The position numbers were made by a program, and so were the translations under genes. The notes beneath the pieces are model-generated. The model made no database searches and was not told the DNA's origin. It worked only from the letters and a program-made list of their open reading frames with translations. Shown here piece after piece: positions 24,801 to 33,304 of a stretch of DNA of 64,000 nucleotides (its first letter is position 1; every line of letters begins with the position of its first letter). Location of the stretch: positions 1 to 64,000 of the forward strand of contig NZ_JBFANZ010000016.1 of assembly GCF_040659735.1 (NCBI RefSeq). Direction: 5' to 3'. Source of the stretch: Micromonospora_I sp040659735. Its GTDB lineage: Bacteria > Actinomycetota > Actinomycetes > Mycobacteriales > Micromonosporaceae.

Positions 24801-24819
24801 GTTCACCGTCACCGGCTGA
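21817..24819 (+). CDS. GH81 endo-beta-1,3-glucanase with C-terminal carbohydrate-binding module
   Basis: 1000 aa secreted enzyme hydrolysing beta-1,3-glucans such as fungal wall glucan, laminarin or callose. ATG 21817 follows GGAGGA. The long twin-Arg-bearing N-terminus (APRRRALAATTIVALAAG) ends at a cleavage site near ADAAT, so Tat export is possible. The GH81 domain runs from ~50 to 780; its signature region is HHFHYGYYIAAAA (~residue 495) and the catalytic glutamates are in NNQESSSEGMN (~568). A Gly- then Pro/Thr-rich linker (~803-834) leads to a ~165-residue C-terminal beta-domain that is probably CBM56-like (tentative). Two LacI-type operators upstream suggest sugar induction. Confidence 0.92.
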   Translation: MKLSIRRVVPGGAHHAGARTRGTDVAPRRRALAATTIVALAAGVLTFGALRPADAATLGAGSYATTRPAGGAAPTACGNIATNPRQFVTGNAPGGAVPTNDWWSSLLFKRYDCAYSEPLHAHPMSFDPVAGGLGVSYTTEAAISGSATGVGEYHFPYSTEFTLGVAGLNSPDVKVDGWSDWTVTPAWSDGTRTLKTTIGHGLPFLYAQVTGGNAELRFGGTPTVWATSGTRIGFSVRGHDYVGYAPTGATWTVAGTTISSTLAGRGYFSVALLPTTATTPAAERTALMDSYGQYAHAHVTGTRVSWSYNQSASVVNATYAVTTTRREGSANGTVISLYPHQWKSLSAATPIAQTYVSPRGPMKSLVGAAAFTTAIRYNGVLPEVPAVATGSGADLATLGGYLDQVATGDPLAGFGNDTYWTGKALGRAARLAEIADQLGRTAQRDLLLGAIRNRLTDWFTASAGKTERLFAYDQAWGTLVGYPASYGSDTDLNDHHFHYGYYIAAAATLAKFDPAWAATSRYGGMVNLLIRDANSYDRADTMFPFLRDFDIFAGHDWASGHGAFGAGNNQESSSEGMNFANALIQWGLATGNTAIRDAGLYIYTTQAQAIQEYWFDSADTNFPAAFGHSTVGMVWGDGGAYATWFSGEPEMIQGINMLPITGGSLYLGHRPGYVTTNWNELVRNNGGQPTVWQDVLWSFQALGNGDGALASFRANPGYAVEEGESRAHTFHWIRNLAALGQVDTGVTANTPLYGVFSKGGARTYVASNITANPITVTFSTGTTLTVPAGRTATTGALTWSGGSASGGGGGGTPTASPTAGPTTGPTPGPTQPPLRSNQLHLRTGGVLADTAGAGATTVTVPSAGGGNHDGTPHNPVTFTGCGITGGYGSGASAFALHVDAGTAVGAGVQARISYDLTGSGSYSRVETYRYFATDPVAGTESYTQGAGLLSSSGALAGMTNGCVRLEVWNAIGNAPTTVRVDATAADGRQSIVTVPFTVTG

Positions 24820-24831
24820 CGGACGGCGGAC

Positions 24832-24874
24832 GGGCCTCTCGCTCTGCGAAAGCGGCAGCGAGAGGCCCTTTCTT
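24832..24874 (+). terminator. Intrinsic terminator of the GH81 gene
   Basis: GGGCCTCTCGCT pairs perfectly with AGCGAGAGGCCC around a 13-nt loop, followed by TTTCTT. Confidence 0.9.
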
Positions 24875-25000
24875 GGCTTGGATGAAAGGCGCCGGTCGGC
24901 GGAAGCCGAACGGCACGCCTCCCACGGCGGTCTGCCGCGCCGCTCCGCACCGCGGCCCCCGCTCGGCTCTGCTGTAGCGGGGCGCCACGGCGCCGGTGGA

Positions 25001-25369
25001 TCAGACGCCGGGGAGCTGGGCCTCGGGCATCTGGCCGGCGCCGGCGTAATAGGGCTCGGGGGCGCCGAAGAGCCCGAGAAGGCCGGTGACCCAGAGCTGC
25101 CGGTGGACAAATCTGCTGGGCTCGGTGACGACAAGCTTGACGCCACTCACCTCGGCGGTCTGGAATCCGGCGACCATCGCGCTGATGCCGACCGAATCGA
25201 TGAAGGTGACGAGCCGCATGTTGAGCTGGATCCGGGTCGGCCGGGTGTTGGTCAACACCCCGGCGATCGCTTCGCGCACCTCATGCGCCGTGTCCACATC
25301 GATCTCTCCACGAGGAGCGATCTCGACCACCCCGCCGGGCAGCGTCGAAGTGACAATCGACAGGCTCAC
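25001..25369 (-). CDS. STAS-domain anti-sigma factor antagonist
   Basis: 122 aa, one STAS domain. GTG 25369 is chosen because GGAGGTG lies just upstream and the domain starts a few residues later. The beta-strand segment VEIAPRGEIDVDTA and the phosphorylation loop TFIDSVGISAMV (the Ser of DSVG) match SpoIIAA/RsbV-type antagonists, which free a sigma factor by binding its anti-sigma kinase when dephosphorylated. No cognate anti-sigma kinase is adjacent. The 40-residue tail (ending EAQLPGV) is longer than usual. Confidence 0.87.
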   Translation of the reverse strand: MSLSIVTSTLPGGVVEIAPRGEIDVDTAHEVREAIAGVLTNTRPTRIQLNMRLVTFIDSVGISAMVAGFQTAEVSGVKLVVTEPSRFVHRQLWVTGLLGLFGAPEPYYAGAGQMPEAQLPGV

Positions 25370-25966
25370 GCGAGCACCTCCACTCGCCCATGACGGGCGC
25401 TTCATCAGTACGCGGGCCGCGACCGAGCGTATTCCGCCGGCCAACTCGGCGCCACCCCTTGGCCGGATGGATCCCGCCCGCACCACCACTAATGTCCGGA
25501 TATGTCTGGGCAAACCACGACACATTTACTGGCCGATTGGCCTTCTGGCCCCGACCCCGTGCCGCCGACGCCCACCACCCTAGCGGCCCATCCGACCGCG
25601 TCCGACGGTTCCGCCCCGGCCGGTCCGGTCCCGCCATGTGATCAGCGCTGACTCCCCCGCGCGTCGGCGGTGCACCCGGTCCGGAGCTGCCCTGATCACG
25701 CGACCCGCGCCTACACGGCCGGCGTCGCCGCCGGACCCGTACCCGGCAAACGTGCGTTGGAACACGTCGGCCGAAACCGCACCCACCGAACACGCGGTCT
25801 TCGTACCCTCGGCTCGTGACAGGTTGCGCGTCCGGTCGCGCACGAACCTGGTCCGCGCCGGTACGCCCGTCCCGACCGCAGGGGCGGTGTCGGCGCCCCA
25901 CTCCGCCCAATCACCTCGGACGCCACCGCGCGTCCGCCGCGAACTACGTCAACGGGGGTTCGGGCG
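25370..25966. other. Divergent intergenic region, no gene recognised
   Basis: About 600 nt between the divergent STAS and MFS genes. Open frames occur on both strands, but none has a ribosome-binding site or recognisable product. It contains a degenerate copy of the extragenic inverted repeat (25638-25699) and presumably both promoters. Confidence 0.55.
25638..25699. repeat. Extragenic inverted repeat, degenerate copy 3
   Basis: GTGATCAG (25638-25645) and CTGATCAC (25692-25699) are perfect 8-bp arms, with further similarity to copies 1 and 2 (the CTGACTC that follows the left arm, ACGCG after the right). Confidence 0.55.
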
Positions 25967-27556
25967 ATGGCCCAGACGACAACGGAAGAAAGCGACCAGC
26001 CCGGCGCACCGCGGGCGCGCCGCGCCGGGCAAGGCCATCCATGGCTGACTCTGGTGTCGGTGGCGCTCGGCGTGATCATGGTGGCGCTCGACGGGACGGT
26101 GGTCGCGATCGCCAACCCGGAGATCGGTCGTGATCTCGGCGCGTCCCTCGCCGACCTCCAGTGGGTGACCAGCGGCTACCTGCTCGCCCTGGCGGTCTTC
26201 CTGATCACGGCCGGCAAGCTGGGTGACCGGTTCGGGCACAAGAAGATCTTCATCATCGGCGTCGTCGGGTTTGCGCTGACCTCGCTGGCGATCGGCCTCT
26301 CCCACAGCATCGGCGCCGTGGTGGCGTTCCGGGTGCTGCAGGGGCTCTTCGGCGCGATGCTCCAGCCGACCGCGTTGGCGCTGCTCCGGGCCGCGTTCCC
26401 GGCCGAAAAGCTCAACATGGCGATCGGCGTCTGGGGCGCCTCGTTCGGCGTCTCCACCGCGGCCGGCCCGGTCGTCGGCGGTCTCCTCGTCGAGCACGTC
26501 AGTTGGCAGTCGGTCTTCTTCATCAACATCCCGGTCGGCATCGTCGCGCTGGCCGCCGGGCTCTGGGCGTTGAAGGAGTCCAAGGCGCCCGCCCTGGCCC
26601 GGCTCGACGTGGCCGGCATCGTGCTGCTCTCCGGCGCCATGTTCTGCCTGGTCTGGGGCATCATCAAGGCCCCCGAATGGGGCTGGGGCGACGCGCGCAG
26701 TCTCGGCTTCTTCGCCGGCGCGGCCATCCTCACCGGCCTGTTCGTCTTCTGGCAGGCCAGGGCCCCCGAGCCGCTGGTGCCGTTGAGCCTGTTCCGGTCG
26801 ACGTCGGTCTCCATCGGCACGGTGCTGATGGTCCTCGTCGCGTTCTCGATGTTCGGCTCGCTCTTCTTCCTGACCTTCTTCCTGCAGAACGTGCACCGCC
26901 TCTCGCCGGTCGAATCGGGTCTGCGGATGATGCCGATGAGCCTGATGATGATCATCAGCTCGCCGTTGGCCGGCGCGCTCATCACGAAGTACGGGCCGCG
27001 GGTGCCCATCATCGGCGGGCTGGTGGTCACCGCCGTGGCGATGTTCCTGCTGTCCCGGCTGCAACTCGACGCCGGGTACGGGGCGACGGCGCTCCCCTTC
27101 CTCCTGCTCGGCCTGGGGCTCGCGCCGGTCATGGTGGCGGCCACCGACGTGATCGTCGGCAACTCCCCCGAACACCTGACCGGGGTGGCCTCGGGCGTGC
27201 AGCAGTCGGCGATGCAGGTGGGCGGTTCCCTGGGTACCGCCGTGCTCGGCGCGGTGATGACCGCGCGGGTCGCCGCGGTCCTGCCCGGCCACTTCGCCTC
27301 CAACGGGCTCCCCGCGCCGACCGACGCCCAGGTCGAGCAGATGAAGGGTGCGGTCGCGGCGGGCGTGGTGCCGCTCGGCCCCGAGACGCCGCCGCAGGTC
27401 GCGGCCGCCGTGACCCGTGCCGCGGAGCTGTCCTTCCTCGACGGGATGCACCTGGCGTTCACGCTCAGCGCCGTGATGGCCGTTGTCGCGATCGGGCTCG
27501 CATTCTGGGTGAAGGCCGGTCGCAAACAGGAGGGCCCGGGGCCGGTCCACATGTGA
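25967..27556 (+). CDS. MFS transporter, DHA2 (EmrB/QacA) drug:H+ antiporter family
   Basis: 529 aa inner-membrane exporter with about 14 transmembrane helices. Motif C-like and motif A features are visible: ALDGTVVAIANPEIGRDL in helix 1, the A loop GKLGDRFGHKK between helices 2 and 3, and the GASFGVSTAAGPVVGG segment (antiporter motif C) in helix 5. Members export drugs, dyes or self-made antibiotics. No TetR regulator gene is adjacent, so its control and substrate are unknown. ATG 25967 has only a weak ribosome-binding site (GGGGG upstream). Confidence 0.93.
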   Translation: MAQTTTEESDQPGAPRARRAGQGHPWLTLVSVALGVIMVALDGTVVAIANPEIGRDLGASLADLQWVTSGYLLALAVFLITAGKLGDRFGHKKIFIIGVVGFALTSLAIGLSHSIGAVVAFRVLQGLFGAMLQPTALALLRAAFPAEKLNMAIGVWGASFGVSTAAGPVVGGLLVEHVSWQSVFFINIPVGIVALAAGLWALKESKAPALARLDVAGIVLLSGAMFCLVWGIIKAPEWGWGDARSLGFFAGAAILTGLFVFWQARAPEPLVPLSLFRSTSVSIGTVLMVLVAFSMFGSLFFLTFFLQNVHRLSPVESGLRMMPMSLMMIISSPLAGALITKYGPRVPIIGGLVVTAVAMFLLSRLQLDAGYGATALPFLLLGLGLAPVMVAATDVIVGNSPEHLTGVASGVQQSAMQVGGSLGTAVLGAVMTARVAAVLPGHFASNGLPAPTDAQVEQMKGAVAAGVVPLGPETPPQVAAAVTRAAELSFLDGMHLAFTLSAVMAVVAIGLAFWVKAGRKQEGPGPVHM

Positions 27557-27584
27557 CCGCGCACCGACGGCTGATCGGCGCGGC

Positions 27585-27617
27585 GTCCCGTACCGGCCGA
27601 TCGGGCCGGTACGGGAC
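27585..27617 (+). terminator. Hairpin terminator of the MFS gene
   Basis: Perfect 14-bp stem (27585-27598 with 27604-27617) and 5-nt loop, 28 nt after the stop. The rest of the 27557-27891 gap shows no gene. Confidence 0.82.
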
Positions 27618-27891
27618 GGCTTGCCGCTTCTCCCGGACCGCTCGTCGACGGGTGGTCACGAGCGCTCCGCGGGCGACCGGCAGACCCTAGCCCAGCACCG
27701 ACGGATGCCCTGGTCAGCACCCGGGCGGCGTGACCTGTCGCATTGCCGACGCGCAGCGGTCACACATGGGCGGGGCCCGATCACGGGTTTGCCGGAAACG
27801 GCCAGCGGGCACCTGCGGGAGAAGCAACCGCGCCGAACAGACGCCTCGGTCCGAAGTGGCCGCTACGTTCGGCACCCAAGGAGGTAGCACC

Positions 27892-28290
27892 ATGCTCGGA
27901 ACGCACCTGCTGGAACGCGGTAACAAGGTCGACGGCATCGCCGAGCAGGCGTGGAGTCAGCTCGTCTCCGCCGTCAACTCGGCCGGCGACACCGCACGAC
28001 AGGCCAAGCGCCAGACCTCACACCTCGCCGACGAGGCGGGCAATCGGATCGGTCCCGCTGCCGACGAGGCGTGGAGTCGGGCCAACGCGGCTCTCGAGGC
28101 GCTCGCCGGCCGACGGCCCAGCCTGCCGTGGGCATGGCTCATCGGCGCCGGCGCCGTCGGCGTCGCCCTCGGCTGGCTCGCCGGGAGCGCCGCCCGGGCC
28201 GCCATCTCCCCCGCCCGTCAATCTTCGGATGAGCCGGATGGCGACACGACGGACCGGATCGCGTACGTGGACGTCGACCGCCGCAACTGA
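27892..28290 (+). CDS. Small single-pass membrane protein of unknown function
   Basis: 132 aa, ATG 27892 behind a perfect AAGGAGGT (27878-27885). Residues 1-75 are amphipathic helical with heptad-like Ala/Gln spacing, similar to apolipoprotein- or phasin-like helices. One transmembrane segment follows (~82-103, WAWLIGAGAVGVALGWLAG), then a charged cytoplasmic tail. The strong ribosome-binding site implies good expression. It stands alone between two terminators. I do not recognise the family. Confidence 0.75.
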   Translation: MLGTHLLERGNKVDGIAEQAWSQLVSAVNSAGDTARQAKRQTSHLADEAGNRIGPAADEAWSRANAALEALAGRRPSLPWAWLIGAGAVGVALGWLAGSAARAAISPARQSSDEPDGDTTDRIAYVDVDRRN

Positions 28291-28300
28291 TAGCGCCGAC

Positions 28301-28340
28301 TCATGCCGCCGCGACCCGGGTTCGGGTCGCGGCGGCATGA
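28301..28340. terminator. Strong bidirectional hairpin terminator
   Basis: A perfect 17-bp stem (28301-28317 with 28324-28340) and 6-nt loop separates the plus-strand membrane protein gene from the converging modABC operon. Confidence 0.88.
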
Positions 28341-28456
28341 CGGTGTCCGCCGCGCACCGATCGGGTGGGGTCACGTGTCACGGCGGGAACGCGCGGGCTG
28401 AGAAGGCACCGGACGAAGCGCCGGTCGGGAACTCGCGGGCGCGGGAACCGCGCCGG

Positions 28457-29523
<1,067 letters not shown>

Positions 29524-29527
<4 letters not shown>

Positions 29528-30378
29528 GACGCCGTGATCCAGCGATGCCGGAGACCGGCGAGGATCGCGACGGAGACGACGAGCAGCACCAGGCTGAGCA
29601 CGACGGCCGCCTGCAGGTCGGTCTCCAGCGCGAGGTAGACGGCGAGCGGCATGGTCTGGGTGCGGCCGGGGTAGTTGCCGGCGAAGGTGATCGTCGCGCC
29701 GAACTCGCCCAGGGCGCGGGCCCAGCAGAGCACCGCTCCGGCCGCGACGCCGGGCGCGACGAGCGGCAGCGTCACCCGCCGGAAGGCGGTCCAACGGCTG
29801 GCGCCGAGGGTGGCGGCGGCCTCCTCGAAGCGCGGATCCGCGGCCCGCAGCGCGCCCTCGACGGCGATGACCAGGAAAGGCATGGCGACGAACGTCTCGG
29901 CGAGCACCACGCCGGTGGTGGTGAACGCCAGCGTGACGCCGAAGGTCGCGTCGAGCCAGCCGCCGAGCAGACCCCGTCGGCCGAAGACGAGGAGCAGGGC
30001 GACGCCGCCGACCACCGGGGGCAGCACGAGCGGCACGGTGACCAGGGCGCGGACCAGTCGCTGCCCGGGAAACGACGTGCGGGCGAGCAGCCAGGCCAGC
30101 GGCACACCGAGCACGACGCAGACGATGGTCGCGAGGGTGGCGCTCAGCAGGGACAGGCGCAGTGCGTCGAGCACGCCGGGCGCGGTCAGCCGCTGCGGCA
30201 GCGTGGTCCAGGGTGTCCGGACGAGGAGCCCCGCCAACGGCAGCAGGAGGAAGACCAGCCCGATCACGGCGGGGACGACCAGCAGCAGCGGGGCCCGCGA
30301 ACCGGCGCGCCGCCGTCGGTTCGGGGAGCGCCCGTCACCGCGCCGCGCGTCGGGCGGCGCCTCGCGCAACGCGGTCAC
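29524..30378 (-). CDS. modB: Molybdate ABC transporter permease ModB
   Basis: 284 aa inner-membrane permease with about six transmembrane helices and the EAA coupling loop EEAAATLGASRWTAFRRVTLP that contacts ModC. Residues ~195-205 (GEFGATITFAGN) are conserved in ModB/CysT-type permeases. It overlaps both neighbours by 4 nt, so modA, modB and modC are translationally coupled. Confidence 0.93.
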
Positions 30379-31154
30379 GCGGGCGCCTCGAAGCCGGCGG
30401 CGGCGAGCACCGCCCGGGCGTCGGCGGAGAGCAGGTACGCGACGAACGCGGCGGCCCCGGCGCGGTTGGGCGCGTCCGCGAGCGCGACCACCGGGTAATC
30501 GTTCGTCGTCGCCGTCGACTGCGCGAACTCGATCCCTTCGACGTCACGGAGTCCACGGACGTCGGTCCGGTAGACCAGCGCGGCGTCGACCTCGCCCAGT
30601 CGCAGCTTGGCCAGCGCGGCCTTGACGTCCTGTTCCAGGGTGACCGGGGTGAACGCGACGCCGGCGGCGGCCAGCGCGGTCCGCGCGGCCGCCCCGCACG
30701 GCACCTGCGGCGCGCAGAGCGCCACCCGGGTGCCGGCCGCGGCGAGGCCGCCGAGGTCGACGATCCGCCGGGGATTGCCGGCGGGCACCGCGATCACCAG
30801 CTGGTTGCGGGCGAAGACCGCGGGCGTCCCGTCGGTTTCGCGGCTCGCGGTCACCGTCGCCATCGTTACCGGATTGGCGGCGGCGAAGACGTCTGCCGGG
30901 GCGCCCGCGACGAGCTGCCGCGCCAGTTGCGAGCTGCCGGCGAAGGAGAAGACGACCCGTACACCGGGGTGGCCGGCCTCGAAGTCGGCGCCGATGCGGG
31001 TGAACACCTCGGTCAGCGACGCGGCGGCGAGCACGGTGACGCGTCCGGTCACCGGGGCGCCGTCCGCGGGGGCGGCCGCTCCCCCACCGCACGCGGCGAC
31101 CAGGGTCAGGAGGAGCCCGGCGGCGAGCGCGGCGACGACCTGTCGCCGCTTCAT
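30375..31154 (-). CDS. modA: Molybdate-binding lipoprotein ModA
   Basis: 259 aa substrate-binding lipoprotein. The signal peptide ends in lipobox VAAC with Cys22. The mature protein has ModA signatures: VLAAASLTEVF (oxyanion-binding Ser), FAGSSQLARQL (second Ser), GAPADVFAAAN and the C-terminal VDAALVYRTD. It captures molybdate or tungstate outside the membrane for ModB/ModC. Start and stop overlap the regulator gene and modB respectively. Confidence 0.93.
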   Translation of the reverse strand: MKRRQVVAALAAGLLLTLVAACGGGAAAPADGAPVTGRVTVLAAASLTEVFTRIGADFEAGHPGVRVVFSFAGSSQLARQLVAGAPADVFAAANPVTMATVTASRETDGTPAVFARNQLVIAVPAGNPRRIVDLGGLAAAGTRVALCAPQVPCGAAARTALAAAGVAFTPVTLEQDVKAALAKLRLGEVDAALVYRTDVRGLRDVEGIEFAQSTATTNDYPVVALADAPNRAGAAAFVAYLLSADARAVLAAAGFEAPA

Positions 31155-31543
31155 CGCGGCAGCTCCACCAGGACGGTGGTCGACTTGATCACGGCCACGG
31201 CGACCGAGCCGACCCGCAGATCGAGCTCGTCGACCGCTTCCCGGCTCATCAACGCCACGACCCGGAACGGGCCGGCCTGGATGTCGACCTGGGCCATCAC
31301 GGCGTCGCGGGCGACGGCGGTGACGATGCCGCGGAGCCGGTTGCGCGCCGAGGAGCGCCCGGCGCCCTCATCGGGCCCGTCCGAGAGCGACCGGGCGAAC
31401 CCGGCGAGGTCGACGCCGTCGACCAGGCGATGACCGTGGGCGTCGCGGGCGGCCACGAGGCGGCCGGAGTCGACCCAGCGGCGGACGGTGTCGGTGCTGA
31501 CGCCGAGCAGCTCGGCGGCCTCACCGATCCGGAACGCAGGCAT
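31151..31543 (-). CDS. Molybdate-responsive regulator: excisionase/MerR-type HTH fused to Mop domain
   Basis: 130 aa (ATG 31543; a GTG at 31552 would add three residues). The N-terminal helix-turn-helix FRIGEAAELLGVSTDTVRRW is of the MerR/excisionase type; the C-terminal ~65 residues (RNRLRGIVTAVARDAVMAQV and onward) form a single molybdate-binding Mop/TOBE domain. It is a compact equivalent of ModE and probably represses the operon when molybdate is plentiful. It is the first gene of the mod operon, overlaps modA by 4 nt, and has a 14-bp perfect palindrome right in front of it. Confidence 0.87.
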   Translation of the reverse strand: MPAFRIGEAAELLGVSTDTVRRWVDSGRLVAARDAHGHRLVDGVDLAGFARSLSDGPDEGAGRSSARNRLRGIVTAVARDAVMAQVDIQAGPFRVVALMSREAVDELDLRVGSVAVAVIKSTTVLVELPR

Positions 31544-31557
31544 GTCGGTCACTCTAA

Positions 31558-31571
31558 CTCGCAGCTGCGAG
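31558..31571. promoter_or_regulatory. 14-bp perfect palindrome, candidate operator of the mod operon
   Basis: CTCGCAGCTGCGAG lies 15 nt upstream of the first gene of the mod operon, overlapping where a promoter would sit. A natural candidate for autoregulation by the HTH-Mop protein. Inferred. Confidence 0.5.
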
Positions 31572-31741
31572 CAACAGCCGCCCTCAATGCTTGCTTTTTA
31601 GACCTCAGATGGGGGGCGGGCTTGTTTTTCGCGAGCGACGGTAACAATTCTCGATACCGTGCGCTACCCAACGGTCACGCTTCCGGGTGTGGTGGATCAT
31701 GATCGGTTGACTCCGCCCCGGACGCCGAAAATACTCCGCCC

Positions 31742-32731
31742 ATGCCCCAGGCGGACGAGAAGGTTTACCCGGGACGGCCCGCGCCACTGGCGTTCCGGAG
31801 CTCGGACATGAGCGAGACGAAGGCCCTGATCGCCCGGTTCCTGTACCCGGTCGCGCTCGAGATGCTCAACGGCCGGCAACCCTTCACCTTCGACTTCCGG
31901 ATCCTCCAGCTCGGCCCCATCACCATCGGCGACCTGCGCTTCGGCGCGGACGTCGCGATCGACACCGGGGACCTGCAGGCCTACCACGTCGATCTGCCGC
32001 TCGCCGGTTACCTGGAGACCGAGCACCGGGGCAACACCGTCACGGCCAGCCCCGACCGCGCCGCGATCTATCGGCCCATCGGCCGTACCGTGCTGCGCCG
32101 CTGGAGCCCGGACTTCCGCCAGCTCTCCATCAAGATCGAGAAACAGGCGCTCGAGACGGAACTCGAATCGCTGCTCGGACACCCGATCCGGGGTCCGCTG
32201 CGACTCGGGCCGACCCTCGACACCCGACGGGGCGCGGGGCGGACCTGGGCGCGGCTGGCGGGCATGCTCCGCGACGAGTTCGACAACGGCGGCGCGGCGA
32301 TCCATCCGCTGCTCGGCGAACGGCTCTCGCACAGCGTCCTCACCGGCCTGCTGCTCGCGGCGGACCACCAGTACCGGCGGGAGCTGTCCGAGCCGGCCGA
32401 ACCGAGCCGACCGCGCGCCGTCAAACGGGTGATCGACGCGATCCACACGGACCCCGGACGCGCGTTCACATCGGTGGAGCTGGCCGAACTCGCGGGCGCC
32501 AGCGTGCGCTCGCTGCAGGAGGGCTTCCAACGGCACCTCGGGCTCTCCCCGATGGCCTACCTGCGGCAGGTTCGGCTGGACCGGGCGCACGACGAGCTGC
32601 ACCGGGCCGACCCGGGCACCGTCACGGTCGCCGAGGTCGTCCACCGCTGGGGCTTCGGCCACCTCGGCCGCTTCGCCGCCGCCTACCGGAGCCGGTACGG
32701 CGTCCGCCCGTCGCAGACGTTGCGCGGCTGA
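31742..32731 (+). CDS. AraC-family transcriptional regulator
   Basis: 329 aa. The N-terminal ~200 residues match the AraC-binding-like domain found in actinomycete regulators (segment GDLQAYHVDLPLAGYLE, then RPIGRTVLRRW). The C-terminal ~100 residues carry two HTH motifs: SVELAELAGASVRSLQEGF and VTVAEVVHRWGFGHLGRFAA, then YRSRYGVRPSQTL. ATG 31742 has no strong ribosome-binding site. It is divergent from the mod operon by about 200 nt. The target genes and ligand are unknown. Confidence 0.9.
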   Translation: MPQADEKVYPGRPAPLAFRSSDMSETKALIARFLYPVALEMLNGRQPFTFDFRILQLGPITIGDLRFGADVAIDTGDLQAYHVDLPLAGYLETEHRGNTVTASPDRAAIYRPIGRTVLRRWSPDFRQLSIKIEKQALETELESLLGHPIRGPLRLGPTLDTRRGAGRTWARLAGMLRDEFDNGGAAIHPLLGERLSHSVLTGLLLAADHQYRRELSEPAEPSRPRAVKRVIDAIHTDPGRAFTSVELAELAGASVRSLQEGFQRHLGLSPMAYLRQVRLDRAHDELHRADPGTVTVAEVVHRWGFGHLGRFAAAYRSRYGVRPSQTLRG

Positions 32732-32737
32732 GGCGCG

Positions 32738-33082
32738 TCACTCCCCGGGGTCGCCGTGGCCACGTCGGCGCGGACCCACCTGCGCGTGGTCGTCCTGACT
32801 TGGGAGAGGCGGATGCGAGAGCGCGAACTGCGCCGTTTCCGGCAGCCCGGCCACCTCGTACGACGGATGGTCCGACCCGATCGACTCGTCCACGCTGCGC
32901 AGATGCGTCAGCACCCGGTTGGCCGCGCGCAGCCCGTCGTCCACCCGCAACGTCAACGGCGAGAGTCCGGTCGCCTTCTCGTCGCCGTTGAGCATCGCGT
33001 GCGCCTGGTCGTACCGAATCAGAAAGTCGAGGACGGCCTGCAGCGCCTCGGCCGCCCGTACCATGTCCCGTCCGACGTCCAT
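32738..33082 (-). CDS. Hypothetical protein
   Basis: 114 aa, ATG 33082 with GGAG and AGGAGG upstream. The first ~75 residues look like a helical bundle (DMVRAAEALQAVLDFLIRYD, DDGLRAANRVLTHLRSVDE). The last ~35 are polar and probably disordered. No membrane segment. It ends 6 nt from the converging AraC gene. Family not recognised. Confidence 0.6.
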   Translation of the reverse strand: MDVGRDMVRAAEALQAVLDFLIRYDQAHAMLNGDEKATGLSPLTLRVDDGLRAANRVLTHLRSVDESIGSDHPSYEVAGLPETAQFALSHPPLPSQDDHAQVGPRRRGHGDPGE

Positions 33083-33304
33083 CGCTCCGCCCAACCTCCT
33101 CGCCTCCCCTGCCGCGCCGCACGGACCCGATCCGGCTCGGGCCACGACATACGGCTACCGCACGGAATGTAGGACGACGGTCGCCCAGAGTCGATCCGCC
33201 GCACGCGGATCTTGTCCACATCGCGCGTGCTCTCCCACATCGGGCGAGAAACGGGCCCGACACCTTGCGGCGCCGGGCCCATCCGTGCGGTGAGGCCGCC
33301 GCGG

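Noticed and set aside
33253..33280. GGGCCCG...CGGGCCC hairpin downstream of the GH74 gene as terminator
   Set aside because: Only a 7-bp clean stem with no T-tract; too weak to list as a feature.
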